Shown one piece after another: positions 24,724-33,232 of a stretch of 64,000 nt of DNA. Both the position numbers and the translations under genes were made by a program. Origin of the DNA: Chloroflexota bacterium. GTDB lineage: Bacteria; Chloroflexota; Anaerolineae; UBA4142; SHND01. The DNA is taken from contig SHND01000068.1 in assembly GCA_004295045.1 (NCBI GenBank), forward strand, positions 1-64,000, given 5' to 3'. The notes beneath the pieces are model-generated. The model was not told the DNA's origin. It did not search any database and worked only from the letters and a program-made list of their open reading frames with translations. Numbering within the stretch: position 1 is the first letter of the stretch; each line of letters opens with the position of its first letter.

Positions 24724-27700
24724 CTATTTCTGCGTCACCTCAAACTCACTCCCCGCCCCTCTCCCAAACACATCCGGTTCGTACATCTGCTGCGCGAACG
24801 TGGGCAGCGCAGTGAAATCGCCGCTGACGCTCGCGCGCATCAAGTAGGTGTATTCGTAGGTGCCGCGCGAGAGGAAATTCGCCATCAACGCGACCTTGTC
24901 ATCGCGCAGTTCGCTGTTCGACCAATAATACCAGTACGGATGATAAAACTCGGCGCAGTCCGTACATTCGCTGAGCTGCTTTTCCAGTTCGGGCGCACTC
25001 GCGCCTGCCGACGTCGTTTTCAAGGAGGTGTCCACCGCTTCAAAACCGCTCGGCAGCGGGTCTTCGACGAGCAGATAATTCAAGTCGGTGTTGGCAACAA
25101 TGGTGAGTTTCACTTGAACGTAATCGCCCACATTCGCCGTAGTAATCAATTCATTGGTTGGCTTGAGTGTCGCCTGGTCAACCTTAAAATATTGCCGCGC
25201 GGCGATGACGCCGCGATTCAGCGCGGGCAGATTTTCGGCGGGCAGATAGTAATTCAAGAACGCGCTGTAATAGAGATTCCCCGCGCCGTCGGTGCGCGTG
25301 AACAAGAGTTCGTTCGCAGTGTCGAGCAGTAAATCTTGCATCGCCACATTGAGCGTTTGATTTTCCGCGACGTTTTCTTTTGTCACTTTTTGTTCGGTCA
25401 GCGTTTTATTGTTCAACGCGACTTGGTACGCGTAATCGGCATTCAGTTCGCCGCTCGCTCGCATGAATTCTGTAAGCCCTAACACAGACCACGCGGTCTC
25501 TTGCGTCGTCTCCCAATGCCCTTGCGCGCGCATCGTCATCAGCCAGCGCACCGCGTTTTTCAACAGCGCGTTTTGCGGATTCACACGCGCAATGCCGTAC
25601 AACACAATTGCCGTCGTGCGCGTGTTGGTATTCATCATAAACCAATTCGGCGCTTTTTCTTCCCAATGCGTTCCCGTCGCGCTCGGAATCGCGGCGGCGG
25701 TGAGTTCTTGTTCCAGCGCGCTCGCTTGTGTTTTGTTGTTGGAATCATACAGCGCAACCATCAACAACGCTTTGGCGAAATTCGACAACTGCGCGCGCCG
25801 TTCATAGAGATTCAACGCGCGCGCCCCATATTCTTTTCCGTCAGTGACCGCATTCAAAGCATAAATCACAAACGCGCGTTGGTCGTACGAAAATGGCGCG
25901 CTCGCGTTCACGGGTTCGTCAAGATATTGATTCAAATAATCTTGCGCGCGCTGCATCACATTTTCATCCACCGCGAATCCATTTTTATCTGCCGCGTCGA
26001 GCGCGAGAAGCGCGTAGGCGGAGGTGTGCGGAATCGAAGTGTCATTCGCCCACAAGCCCCAGCCGCCGTCGCCGTGCTGCAATTGATACAAGCGTTGAAT
26101 CTGCTGGCTGATATTGATGGTGAGATTTTTTTCGAGATTTTCATCCTCGACGCCAAATTCTTTTAACGCTTGATACATCACCACGTTCGGATAAAATTTT
26201 GAAACGACCTGTTCCGAACACTCGTACGGATACGCCTGCAAAAAGTACAGCGATTCAAGCGACGCGGCGGCGAGCGATGGACTCGTCGTGATACGCAAAC
26301 CGCCGACGCTCGTATCCGCGTTCGCAGGCACCTTGATTTGTTCCGCCACCTTTGCGTCAACCGTTCCCGACGTGCCGACCACTTCGGGCGAAACGGGACG
26401 CACCACCGGCAATGTCGCTTCCAGCGCGTCCGAATAGCCATCGCCCTCCGCGCTGAATTTCACTTGGACATTTTCCGCGTCCTTGTTCACCGTCGTTTGC
26501 CACGAAACTTTTGCGCGGTCATTCGCTTTCACCGTCAACGGCTGCGTTGCGTTTCCTTGTAACGTTAAACCTTCAACCTTGAACGTCACATCCACCGTCA
26601 CATCCGCTTTGGTATTGTTATTCACCACCGCTTCAATCACAACGCTATCGCCCGGCACAAAAAAGCGCGGAACCACGGGACGCACGAGAACCGGTTTCGT
26701 CGAAACAATGTCGAGTTTGCCCGTGCCGACGAGCGTCTCTTTTGTGACACCCTTTGCCGTCATGTTCCACGTCGTCAAATTATCGGGCAATGTCACCGTC
26801 ACTTGCGCTTTGCCCGATGAATCGGTTACCACGTCGGCTTTCCAAAACGCGGTGTCTTGGAAATTTCGCCGCACGGGTGACGATGCTTCTTCGGGCGCGC
26901 CACCACCGCCACCTTTCGCGTCCGCTTGCACTTGAAGGTTGATGCGTTCAACGGAACGAACCCACGACGCGGCGGTTTGAATTCCAATCCCGCGCGTGCC
27001 CCAAAAAGTTTTTTCGAGCGGCGTCGAACGGTCATCCGCGAGCGATTGAACCGCTTTGTCCACGAGCGCGAGCGAAAATTCCGTTTGCGCGGGCTTGCCG
27101 TTCGCGTCCAATGCTTCGACGGTGAATTTCACATTGTCGCGCGGTTGAAACTCTTTTTTATCCGCCGTCACTTTTACATCCAAAATCTTTTCGGCGGGAT
27201 TGATGTTGAGAACCGCGTAACCGAGTTTGAATTGCGGCGTCGGCGAATCTTTTTCGCGCCCCTTGACCAACATCACAGAGACATAGGCAGTGGGCAGCAT
27301 ATCCTCTGTAATCGGAATTTCCAGCGTCTCGCTGTTGCCGATCACGCCGAGCGGTTGCACTTGCATAATCTTGCCGCGTTCAATCGTCATCAACGCTTGC
27401 GCGTTTTTGAATGGCGCGGGAATCAAAACTTTAGCCGTCTCGCCGACGTTGTACTCTTTTTTGTCCGCCACCAAATCAATGCGGTCATTGTTCTCGACGC
27501 GCCAATTCACAAACTCGTTCGTCGCAATCCATTGATACGTCGCGCTGCGAATCGTATTTTTGTTTTTGTCCTGTCCTTCGCCAACAATTTTATAAACTCC
27601 TCCGACGGTTGGCGTATAAAACATCGTCGCCGTTCCCAACTGATTACTGTTCACTGTGTCACTGATTACCAGCGTATCACTGAACGAGCTCTTCCAATAA

Positions 27701-30426
27701 AAATTTCCGTTCGCATCTTTTTCGCGCACGCTGAACCATTTGTGTTCGTACACCGAAATGGTGAGCGGTTGATTGGGGTACGGGTCGCCTTGCGGCGTGA
27801 CGGTGATAATGTCAACGCCCTGCTTTTCATTCACCTGTCCCACATACGACTGCGGTTTGAGTCCGATGTAGAAATCGCCTTTGTGTACGGGAACGACAAC
27901 GCGCGACGATACTGCCGCGTTGTTGATGTCGGTCACTTGTACATCAATCGTAAAGTTTTGTGATAACGGAAAATCTTTTAGATCGGCGGGAACGGTGAAC
28001 GAAAATTTTCCCTGCGCGTCCGTTTTGCCTTTGCCTTCGCTAATGACGCCGCCGGTGCGTTCACGATTGTTCGTCAAATCGAAATCGGTGAAATCCCAAT
28101 AACCCTTTACCTTGTCCGTCGAGAAAAATAAATCGTCGCTCAACAAACGCCACTGCACGTCCGCGTTCGAAACCGCGCCGCCGAAAAAGAATGTCGTCGT
28201 GGAATCCACTTGAATCGTTTCGCCATTGATGTACGAATCTTTGTCCGTTTTCACCTCGACCTGGAATTCGGGCGCTTTGTATTCTGCAACTTGGAAATCA
28301 ACGCTGTTGTAAAAACGATTGCTGTCGGGTCCAAATTCGAGAACAATGTTGTAAAAGCCGAGCGTCGCGCCCGCGTTCAATTCAATCTTGCCGTTGAACG
28401 TTCCGAACGCGTTGAGCGGCAAATCCTGTTTCAAAATTTCGCGACCGTTCGAATCAATCACTTTGATCGGAACGGTTTTCATTTCCGTCGGCAGCGTGTA
28501 GCGCGCATCATTGTCTTTGCGGAGAATCCCTTTGAAAAACACCGTTTGCCCCGGACGATAAATCGCGCGGTCAGTGTACATGTTCGCGTAATATTCTTGC
28601 GCCCCGTACTGCGTATTCAAATTGAAATCGTAGGTCTGAATCCCTTCCGACCAATCGCTGCCCACCGCCGCGAGCAAACTGCCGTCCTGTTCGCTCACCG
28701 CGAAAATCGGTTCGTAATATTCTTGCTTGCCGAACGTGCCTTGAAAAATTCCATCCTTGTCCGTTTTGCCGGAAGAGGACGCTTTCCCATTCACCCCATA
28801 AAGCGTAATCGGCAAATCGGCGACAGGTTTGCCCGTCGAAAGATTCGTCGCCCACACCAACGCTTCGCCATTGCCGCGTTTCAGCGCGAGATTGTACGGC
28901 GTGACGATGAGGATGTGACGCGAGCGATTGAAGAGGGTATTGTTCTTTTCACCGCGCGCTTCAATGTAATACGCTCCGGGTTTCAAAAAGGTCGAAGGCG
29001 TGTCACCGCTGAGCGAGGTCGAAATCACGCGCGATGCGTTCAACGGCGCGCTCACCTTTTGCGACCACGAACGGAGCAAGTTATTCGCGTTCGGTTTGTA
29101 ATCATCCCAATACTGATAGCGGTCCGTTCCGACGAGCCGCAGCAAATCGGCGCGCGGCACGGAATACATCGCATAGTTAATCGCGTTCACGTTACGATAC
29201 GTGGTGTAAATAATTTGCGGCGCGTTCGCATCGTACAAACCGATGTTTTGATTCACGTTCAAATACACTTCGGGGTCGAGCGGCGCGGCGGTGAATTTCA
29301 CCACAACATCTTTGCCCAACTCTTCACCAAAAATCGTTTTCGACTTGCCGCTAATCGTCACCGTGTACGCTTCGGACGCGAGCCAGCCGCCCGAAATCGT
29401 TTGCTGCGTCTCTTGATTCCAATACGCATACTGATTCGTAATCGTCGGCTGAATCGTCACCGTCACCGCGTCTTGCGCCATCGGCGACGCGTAGGTGATT
29501 TGGAAACCATTGCGAATCGAAAGCGCGTCGCGCGCGCCATTCGCGGGAAGCGTTCCCGTAACGCCGGGCGCGCGCGTAGTGCGAAAATTCCACGTTACAT
29601 CTTTCAAGGTCGCGGCTTTTTTGTTAATGTCTTGCGCGCCCGCCTTTAACGTCGCGCGAAATTGCGCGTCATACACCAATGGTTTGTCGGGAATAAATTT
29701 CACCTGCGCGCCGTCCCACTGAAATTTTCCCGCGACGTTCGCGCCGCCCGAAATCGCCGCAACATTGAAACGCGCTTCGACGGAGGCGCGGTCCATTTCA
29801 GTATTGAACGTCATGGAGATTGGTTCACTCGCGCCCGCGTTTTGCGTGCCACTTTCGGGATACGTCAAAATAATTTCGGGTGACGCAGTTTTGAATTTCC
29901 AAGTATAGCCATCCAATTTCGCGCCGAGCATGTCCGTCAGCGGCGCAACATTCACCGTATATTCCGTCGCCACCTGCAAATTTTGCGACGGCGTGAACGA
30001 ATACGTTGACGTGTTAATCCAAATGCCATTGCCCGCGAGCGTCGGCGCAATCGTCAACGGCTGCGGCAGATTTTTTTGTTCGCTCACCGAAACGAGCGGC
30101 ACGACAGGATGATTGAACTGGACAATAATTTTTGTCGCGTCTTGAGAAACTGCAATCTCCGTCGCGTCCTTTGCCGGTGAAGTAGAAATCACTTCGAGCG
30201 GCGCGTTGGAAATGTTCGCGGGAAACAACGCGGTCGTAGTGACGACTTGAGTCGCAGGTGTCACCGTCGCTTGCGCGTTGGGGGACTGCTGCTGCGATGT
30301 TTGTTGCGCCACAGACTGCGCGGCGTTTTGAATTTGCGCCCCTTGCACGTTGACGGACTGCGGCGCCGCGCACGCGGCGATGAGCGCGAGAAAGAGGATG
30401 AGGATCAAGTTGAGATGATAAGACAT
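24724..30426 (-). CDS. Bacterial alpha-2-macroglobulin lipoprotein with thioester
   Basis: A 1900-residue lipoprotein: signal peptide with lipobox LIAAC (Cys19), then Ig-like domains (including PAKDATEIAVSQDATKI and repeats), macroglobulin domains with carboxypeptidase-regulatory-like inserts (LYGVNGKASSSGKTDKDG), a bait-type region rich in small residues, the MG/A2M family block and an intact thioester YECSEQ with Cys near residue 1403. After this come alpha/alpha toroid helices (HGDGGWGLWANDTSIPHTSAYA) and a receptor-like end. These proteins trap attacking proteases in the periplasm or outer envelope. They often go with PBP1C, whose gene lies 2.8 kb upstream here. Confidence 0.93.
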   Translation of the reverse strand: MSYHLNLILILFLALIAACAAPQSVNVQGAQIQNAAQSVAQQTSQQQSPNAQATVTPATQVVTTTALFPANISNAPLEVISTSPAKDATEIAVSQDATKIIVQFNHPVVPLVSVSEQKNLPQPLTIAPTLAGNGIWINTSTYSFTPSQNLQVATEYTVNVAPLTDMLGAKLDGYTWKFKTASPEIILTYPESGTQNAGASEPISMTFNTEMDRASVEARFNVAAISGGANVAGKFQWDGAQVKFIPDKPLVYDAQFRATLKAGAQDINKKAATLKDVTWNFRTTRAPGVTGTLPANGARDALSIRNGFQITYASPMAQDAVTVTIQPTITNQYAYWNQETQQTISGGWLASEAYTVTISGKSKTIFGEELGKDVVVKFTAAPLDPEVYLNVNQNIGLYDANAPQIIYTTYRNVNAINYAMYSVPRADLLRLVGTDRYQYWDDYKPNANNLLRSWSQKVSAPLNASRVISTSLSGDTPSTFLKPGAYYIEARGEKNNTLFNRSRHILIVTPYNLALKRGNGEALVWATNLSTGKPVADLPITLYGVNGKASSSGKTDKDGIFQGTFGKQEYYEPIFAVSEQDGSLLAAVGSDWSEGIQTYDFNLNTQYGAQEYYANMYTDRAIYRPGQTVFFKGILRKDNDARYTLPTEMKTVPIKVIDSNGREILKQDLPLNAFGTFNGKIELNAGATLGFYNIVLEFGPDSNRFYNSVDFQVAEYKAPEFQVEVKTDKDSYINGETIQVDSTTTFFFGGAVSNADVQWRLLSDDLFFSTDKVKGYWDFTDFDLTNNRERTGGVISEGKGKTDAQGKFSFTVPADLKDFPLSQNFTIDVQVTDINNAAVSSRVVVPVHKGDFYIGLKPQSYVGQVNEKQGVDIITVTPQGDPYPNQPLTISVYEHKWFSVREKDANGNFYWKSSFSDTLVISDTVNSNQLGTATMFYTPTVGGVYKIVGEGQDKNKNTIRSATYQWIATNEFVNWRVENNDRIDLVADKKEYNVGETAKVLIPAPFKNAQALMTIERGKIMQVQPLGVIGNSETLEIPITEDMLPTAYVSVMLVKGREKDSPTPQFKLGYAVLNINPAEKILDVKVTADKKEFQPRDNVKFTVEALDANGKPAQTEFSLALVDKAVQSLADDRSTPLEKTFWGTRGIGIQTAASWVRSVERINLQVQADAKGGGGGAPEEASSPVRRNFQDTAFWKADVVTDSSGKAQVTVTLPDNLTTWNMTAKGVTKETLVGTGKLDIVSTKPVLVRPVVPRFFVPGDSVVIEAVVNNNTKADVTVDVTFKVEGLTLQGNATQPLTVKANDRAKVSWQTTVNKDAENVQVKFSAEGDGYSDALEATLPVVRPVSPEVVGTSGTVDAKVAEQIKVPANADTSVGGLRITTSPSLAAASLESLYFLQAYPYECSEQVVSKFYPNVVMYQALKEFGVEDENLEKNLTINISQQIQRLYQLQHGDGGWGLWANDTSIPHTSAYALLALDAADKNGFAVDENVMQRAQDYLNQYLDEPVNASAPFSYDQRAFVIYALNAVTDGKEYGARALNLYERRAQLSNFAKALLMVALYDSNNKTQASALEQELTAAAIPSATGTHWEEKAPNWFMMNTNTRTTAIVLYGIARVNPQNALLKNAVRWLMTMRAQGHWETTQETAWSVLGLTEFMRASGELNADYAYQVALNNKTLTEQKVTKENVAENQTLNVAMQDLLLDTANELLFTRTDGAGNLYYSAFLNYYLPAENLPALNRGVIAARQYFKVDQATLKPTNELITTANVGDYVQVKLTIVANTDLNYLLVEDPLPSGFEAVDTSLKTTSAGASAPELEKQLSECTDCAEFYHPYWYYWSNSELRDDKVALMANFLSRGTYEYTYLMRASVSGDFTALPTFAQQMYEPDVFGRGAGSEFEVTQK

Positions 30427-30462
30427 AGAAATAACTCCTTGGAGTAAGAGTCCGACATAAAA

Positions 30463-31137
30463 TCAGCCTTTATTTGCCTCGATGATTTCTTGCATTTCCA
30501 TTAATTTCTCTGTTCCAATCATTGTTAGATGATCGCAAAGTATTATTAGTCCATACTCCGTTTTGGCGACAGCGAATTTGCCTGTCGAATGAAAGTCAGC
30601 ATTTTCGAAAATCTCTTTATGCCTTCCCCACCATCGTCCATAACATATAACGACTTTTTCCGGTTGATGTTTGCGGAGTAAACGGTTGAGAAGCTTAATG
30701 CGCTTTGGACGTACCTTTCTCTTGTATTCAGAACGAGACTTGAAAAGCTCATGCAAATCCCAGGATTTTAGATTCTTTGCAGGTAGCGGCATCAATTCAA
30801 GCAAAAATGTTTCATCTTTCTTTCGTCCAAGTCTTTCTGCTTGATAATCAAGTACAAGTTGATTGTCATCGAAATTTTGGTGATTCAGCGCAAGCATAAG
30901 CCAGCACATTCTTTTCCAAGTCGGCTGAAGTTTGCTCTTTGTCCAGTGATAGTCTTTTATGCCAAGAATTTTATGCGCCCTTTTCAGGTCTTCAAATCTA
31001 CGGAATTTCAAACGCCTTCGTAGTCGCTTTTTGCTACCCCTCTCTTCCATTCCAACAAACCAAAATGGAGCATTCCGATTACCATATCCAACGAAATGTA
31101 AAAGTTTTTTCAATTCTGATTCTTTGAATTGGGTCAT
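30463..31137 (-). CDS. Unknown protein, possible uracil-DNA-glycosylase-like fold (AT-rich gene)
   Basis: A 224-residue basic protein I cannot name. The opening FVGYGNRNAPFWFVGMEERG resembles the start of uracil-DNA glycosylase-like proteins, which place their first catalytic loop after such a strand. VVICYGRWWGRHKEIFE and the ending IILCDHLTMIGTEKLMEMQE could correspond to later core strands and the substrate loop. The canonical GxDPG and HPS motifs are absent, so activity is doubtful. The gene is visibly AT-richer than its neighbours, with Lys codons AAA/AAG and fewer GCG words, suggesting transfer. It ends just before the alpha-2-macroglobulin gene on the same strand. Confidence 0.5.
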   Translation of the reverse strand: MTQFKESELKKLLHFVGYGNRNAPFWFVGMEERGSKKRLRRRLKFRRFEDLKRAHKILGIKDYHWTKSKLQPTWKRMCWLMLALNHQNFDDNQLVLDYQAERLGRKKDETFLLELMPLPAKNLKSWDLHELFKSRSEYKRKVRPKRIKLLNRLLRKHQPEKVVICYGRWWGRHKEIFENADFHSTGKFAVAKTEYGLIILCDHLTMIGTEKLMEMQEIIEANKG

Positions 31138-31160
31138 AGCGCCTCCATGTCAAATTCAAC

Positions 31161-31667
31161 TCAATCTCCCAAAAACTCCACTCTCACCACGCGCGCATTT
31201 CGAAACGTCACCACCCCCACATCCGCGTTTCCCCATCCCTCATCCGTGTGCCGAAAATTCACCGTGCCGTAATCCGAAATTCCCGTTTGCAGTACGCGCA
31301 CAAAACCGCGCATCGCTGCGTCCACTTGTTCCGTCGTCATACCAACTTGTACCGCGTCCAACGCGCGCAAAAATGGTTTTCTTGAATTCCATTCTACATT
31401 TCGCACAACCAAAATCAAAAGCAGAAACGTGCTGATGAACGCGAATTTCACGCGCAGCGGCGCGCGCCACAACAACAGCAGCGCGGGCAAGTCAAAAAAC
31501 GCGGCGAACGCGCCCGTTGCCGCAAGCGGATAAAACATCGAATGTGTCGCCACTTCCATCCAAACATATAAAACAAAACCGACAGCTAATAGCAACGCGG
31601 CGGTGATGATGGAAGCGTTGCGAAATGTGAATTGGAAATTGCGAATTTGTGTTTGTGAATTGACCAT
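31161..31667 (-). CDS. Membrane protein with BamE-like C-terminal motif
   Basis: A 168-residue protein with three predicted membrane helices (about 20-40, 50-68 and 75-93) and a soluble C-terminus containing ALDAVQVGMTTEQVDAAM, the start of a BamE/SmpA-like fold. Function unknown. ATG 31667 is chosen. The first 18 residues (NSQTQIR / NFQFTFR) show a 7-residue period because they are encoded by a heptanucleotide array at 31619-31669, so the natural N-terminus may have been extended or replaced. Confidence 0.6.
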   Translation of the reverse strand: MVNSQTQIRNFQFTFRNASIITAALLLAVGFVLYVWMEVATHSMFYPLAATGAFAAFFDLPALLLLWRAPLRVKFAFISTFLLLILVVRNVEWNSRKPFLRALDAVQVGMTTEQVDAAMRGFVRVLQTGISDYGTVNFRHTDEGWGNADVGVVTFRNARVVRVEFLGD

Positions 31668-31669
31668 GA
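31619..31669. repeat. Heptanucleotide array in the 5' end of the membrane-protein gene
   Basis: Seven-base units with the pattern NNTGYGAAT-like (TGTGAAT, TGGAAAT, TGCGAAT, TTGTGTT, TGTGAAT). It is in frame within the coding sequence and gives two 7-residue peptide units. Confidence 0.6.
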
Positions 31670-31764
31670 ATTTTCTCGTCTGCAACGCGTTTCTGAATTC
31701 GAGACGTTAGTCGGCTCATTAGCCGAGTTAGCTACCCGCTAAAGCGTAGGGTCCAAAATTGTGT

Positions 31765-31845
31765 GTTGGTGCATTAGAGATTCCTCACTGCGTTCGGAAT
31801 GACAACCTACTACTTGCTACCTGCTACTGCCTACCGTCCACCATC
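31765..31845. repeat. Repeat-derived intergenic segment before the HAD gene end
   Basis: It contains AGAGATTCCTCACTGCGTTCGG (given in part), a phrase I know from intergenic repeats in many genomes. It is followed by heptamers CTACTAC-TTGCTAC-CTGCTAC-TGCCTAC (31808-31835), which run into the last codons of the HAD gene. Confidence 0.5.
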
Positions 31846-32540
31846 TCCGCCAACTCCCCCAAACTTCTCACTTCCACATCAGGAATCGCGCTCACATTCG
31901 GCGTCGCCCCCGCGCCCATTTTATCCCAACGGCGATTTACCCAAACCGTGTTCAAACCAATTTCTTTTGCCGGCGCGATATCGTGGAATAAACTTTGCGC
32001 GACATGCAGCCATCTGTTTTTTGGAACGCCAACGCGTCTTTCCGCGATGCGAAAATTGTTGAGCGATGGTTTGTACGAGCGGCACTGTTCGGCGGTGATT
32101 ACGTCGTCGAATGTTTTGACTTCGCCAAAACGAACTTGCAACTTTTTCGCGGAATGAGCAAACAAATCATCGTCCACGTTCGAGAGGATGACAAGTTTGT
32201 ATTTTTGCTTGAGCGCAAACAACGCGTCCACCGTGTCAGGAAACGGCTGCCAGTCGGCGACGGATTGCCCGAACGCGCTAATTTCATCTGGCGTTGGCGC
32301 AAAGTCCAACCGCTTGCCCATCGCGCGCAAAACATTTTCCAACACCGCGCGATATTTTTTGTATTCGCGTTCCTCCGCCGCTTCCAGTTCGCCAAACAAT
32401 TCCAGCGCGTCGTCCTGCGAAATTTTGACGTGATGCGTCACAAACACCGGTTTCAACGCATTCAAAATCCCGCTTTCCCAATCAATCAGCGTCCCATAAC
32501 AATCAAACGTCAGCACACGAAAATTGTTCCAGTTGAGCAT
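31824..32540 (-). CDS. HAD-superfamily haloacid dehalogenase-type hydrolase
   Basis: A 238-residue HAD hydrolase of the haloacid dehalogenase type II branch. Motif I is LTFDCYGTLIDWE (nucleophile Asp near residue 12), motif II VILSNVDDD, motif III lysine within CRSYKPS, and motif IV in NTVWVNRRWDK. Members remove halide from 2-haloacids or phosphate from small molecules; many Chloroflexota copies are untested. ATG 32540 is chosen. The last residues (VDGRQ) come from the heptamer array that overlaps the stop. Confidence 0.85.
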   Translation of the reverse strand: MLNWNNFRVLTFDCYGTLIDWESGILNALKPVFVTHHVKISQDDALELFGELEAAEEREYKKYRAVLENVLRAMGKRLDFAPTPDEISAFGQSVADWQPFPDTVDALFALKQKYKLVILSNVDDDLFAHSAKKLQVRFGEVKTFDDVITAEQCRSYKPSLNNFRIAERRVGVPKNRWLHVAQSLFHDIAPAKEIGLNTVWVNRRWDKMGAGATPNVSAIPDVEVRSLGELAEMVDGRQ

Positions 32541-32553
32541 GATAAACACCGCC

Positions 32554-32623
32554 GATGGCAGATAGTTGATAGCATATAGTTGATTGGCGATTTGCCAACT
32601 GCTATCCGCTATTTGCTATCCGC
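32554..32623. repeat. Heptanucleotide array between HAD and GNAT genes (converging halves)
   Basis: Ten heptamers: the left half is of type GATNGNN (GATGGCA, GATAGTT, GATAGCA), the right half of type TATYYGC (TATCCGC, TATTTGC, TATCCGC). The right half is close to the reverse complement of the left, so the region can fold. It encodes the last residues of the GNAT protein (RWRIANSG). Confidence 0.7.
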
Positions 32624-33156
32624 CACCGCCACTCCTCCTCCAATATCGCATACACCAGCGTATCCCAATAGCGTCCTTTGAAAAATTCCTCTTCGCGCAA
32701 ACGCCCCTCTTGCCGCATCCCCAATTTTTCCAACAGTCGAATCGAATTGTGATTGTTCGCGTTCACGCGCGCCATGACGCGATGCAAATGCAGTTCCTCA
32801 AACGCGAATTTCAACATTGCTGTCGCCGCTTCCGTCGCGTAGCCATTGTGCCATTCACGCGGGTCAAGCTCATAGCCCAATTCCGCATGATACGCTTTTA
32901 CCTCGCGTTTGCGAATCCCGATATTGCCAATTACTTTGTTGCTGTTCGGCAAAACGATGGCGAGTTGATATTTGAGGCGCGGCGCTTCTTGTTGTTGCTC
33001 AATAAACCGCTGCACAAAACTTTTCACATCTTGTTCGCGGCGATGTTCCCATTCATAAAATTCCAAATAGCGCGGGTCATTCTGATATGCATACACCGCG
33101 CGCCAATCCTCCGCGACAAATTCGCGCAAGAGCAACCGTTCCGTTTTGATTAGCAT
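32602..33156 (-). CDS. GNAT N-acetyltransferase (RimJ/RimL type)
   Basis: A 184-residue GNAT acetyltransferase of the ribosomal-protein-serine/alanine acetyltransferase type. It has TERLLLREFVAEDWRAVYAY at the start, the strand IVLPNSNKVIGNIGI, the acetyl-CoA loop NGYATEAATAMLKFAFEEL and NHNSIRLLEKLGMRQEGRLR. The substrate cannot be told; these often acetylate the N-terminus of proteins or small amines. ATG 33156 begins the conserved sequence. The longer frame upstream is encoded by a heptamer array and is probably untranslated. The C-terminal eight residues are array-derived too. Confidence 0.85.
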   Translation of the reverse strand: MLIKTERLLLREFVAEDWRAVYAYQNDPRYLEFYEWEHRREQDVKSFVQRFIEQQQEAPRLKYQLAIVLPNSNKVIGNIGIRKREVKAYHAELGYELDPREWHNGYATEAATAMLKFAFEELHLHRVMARVNANNHNSIRLLEKLGMRQEGRLREEEFFKGRYWDTLVYAILEEEWRWRIANSG

Positions 33157-33163
33157 GTTCGTT

Positions 33164-33232
33164 GTTAGCAGATGGCAAATAGCAGATAGCGGATGGCAAA
33201 TAGCCAATCACCCACTCACCCAATCACCTCTC
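33164..33232. repeat. Heptanucleotide array between GNAT and PBP1C genes
   Basis: Units AGCAGAT, GGCAAAT, AGCAGAT, AGCGGAT, GGCAAAT, AGCCAAT, then CACCCAC/TCACCCA types. It abuts the PBP1C stop codon. Confidence 0.7.

Noticed and set aside
28210-29649. A 479-codon open frame on the plus strand opposite the alpha-2-macroglobulin gene
   Set aside because: It is the antisense shadow of a clear A2M coding region; its Arg/His-rich composition is that of reverse-complement reading of GC-rich codons.
32426-32440. TGACGTGATGCGTCA as a seventh copy of the storage-lipid operator
   Set aside because: It lies within the HAD coding region and only the outer five bases of each arm match.
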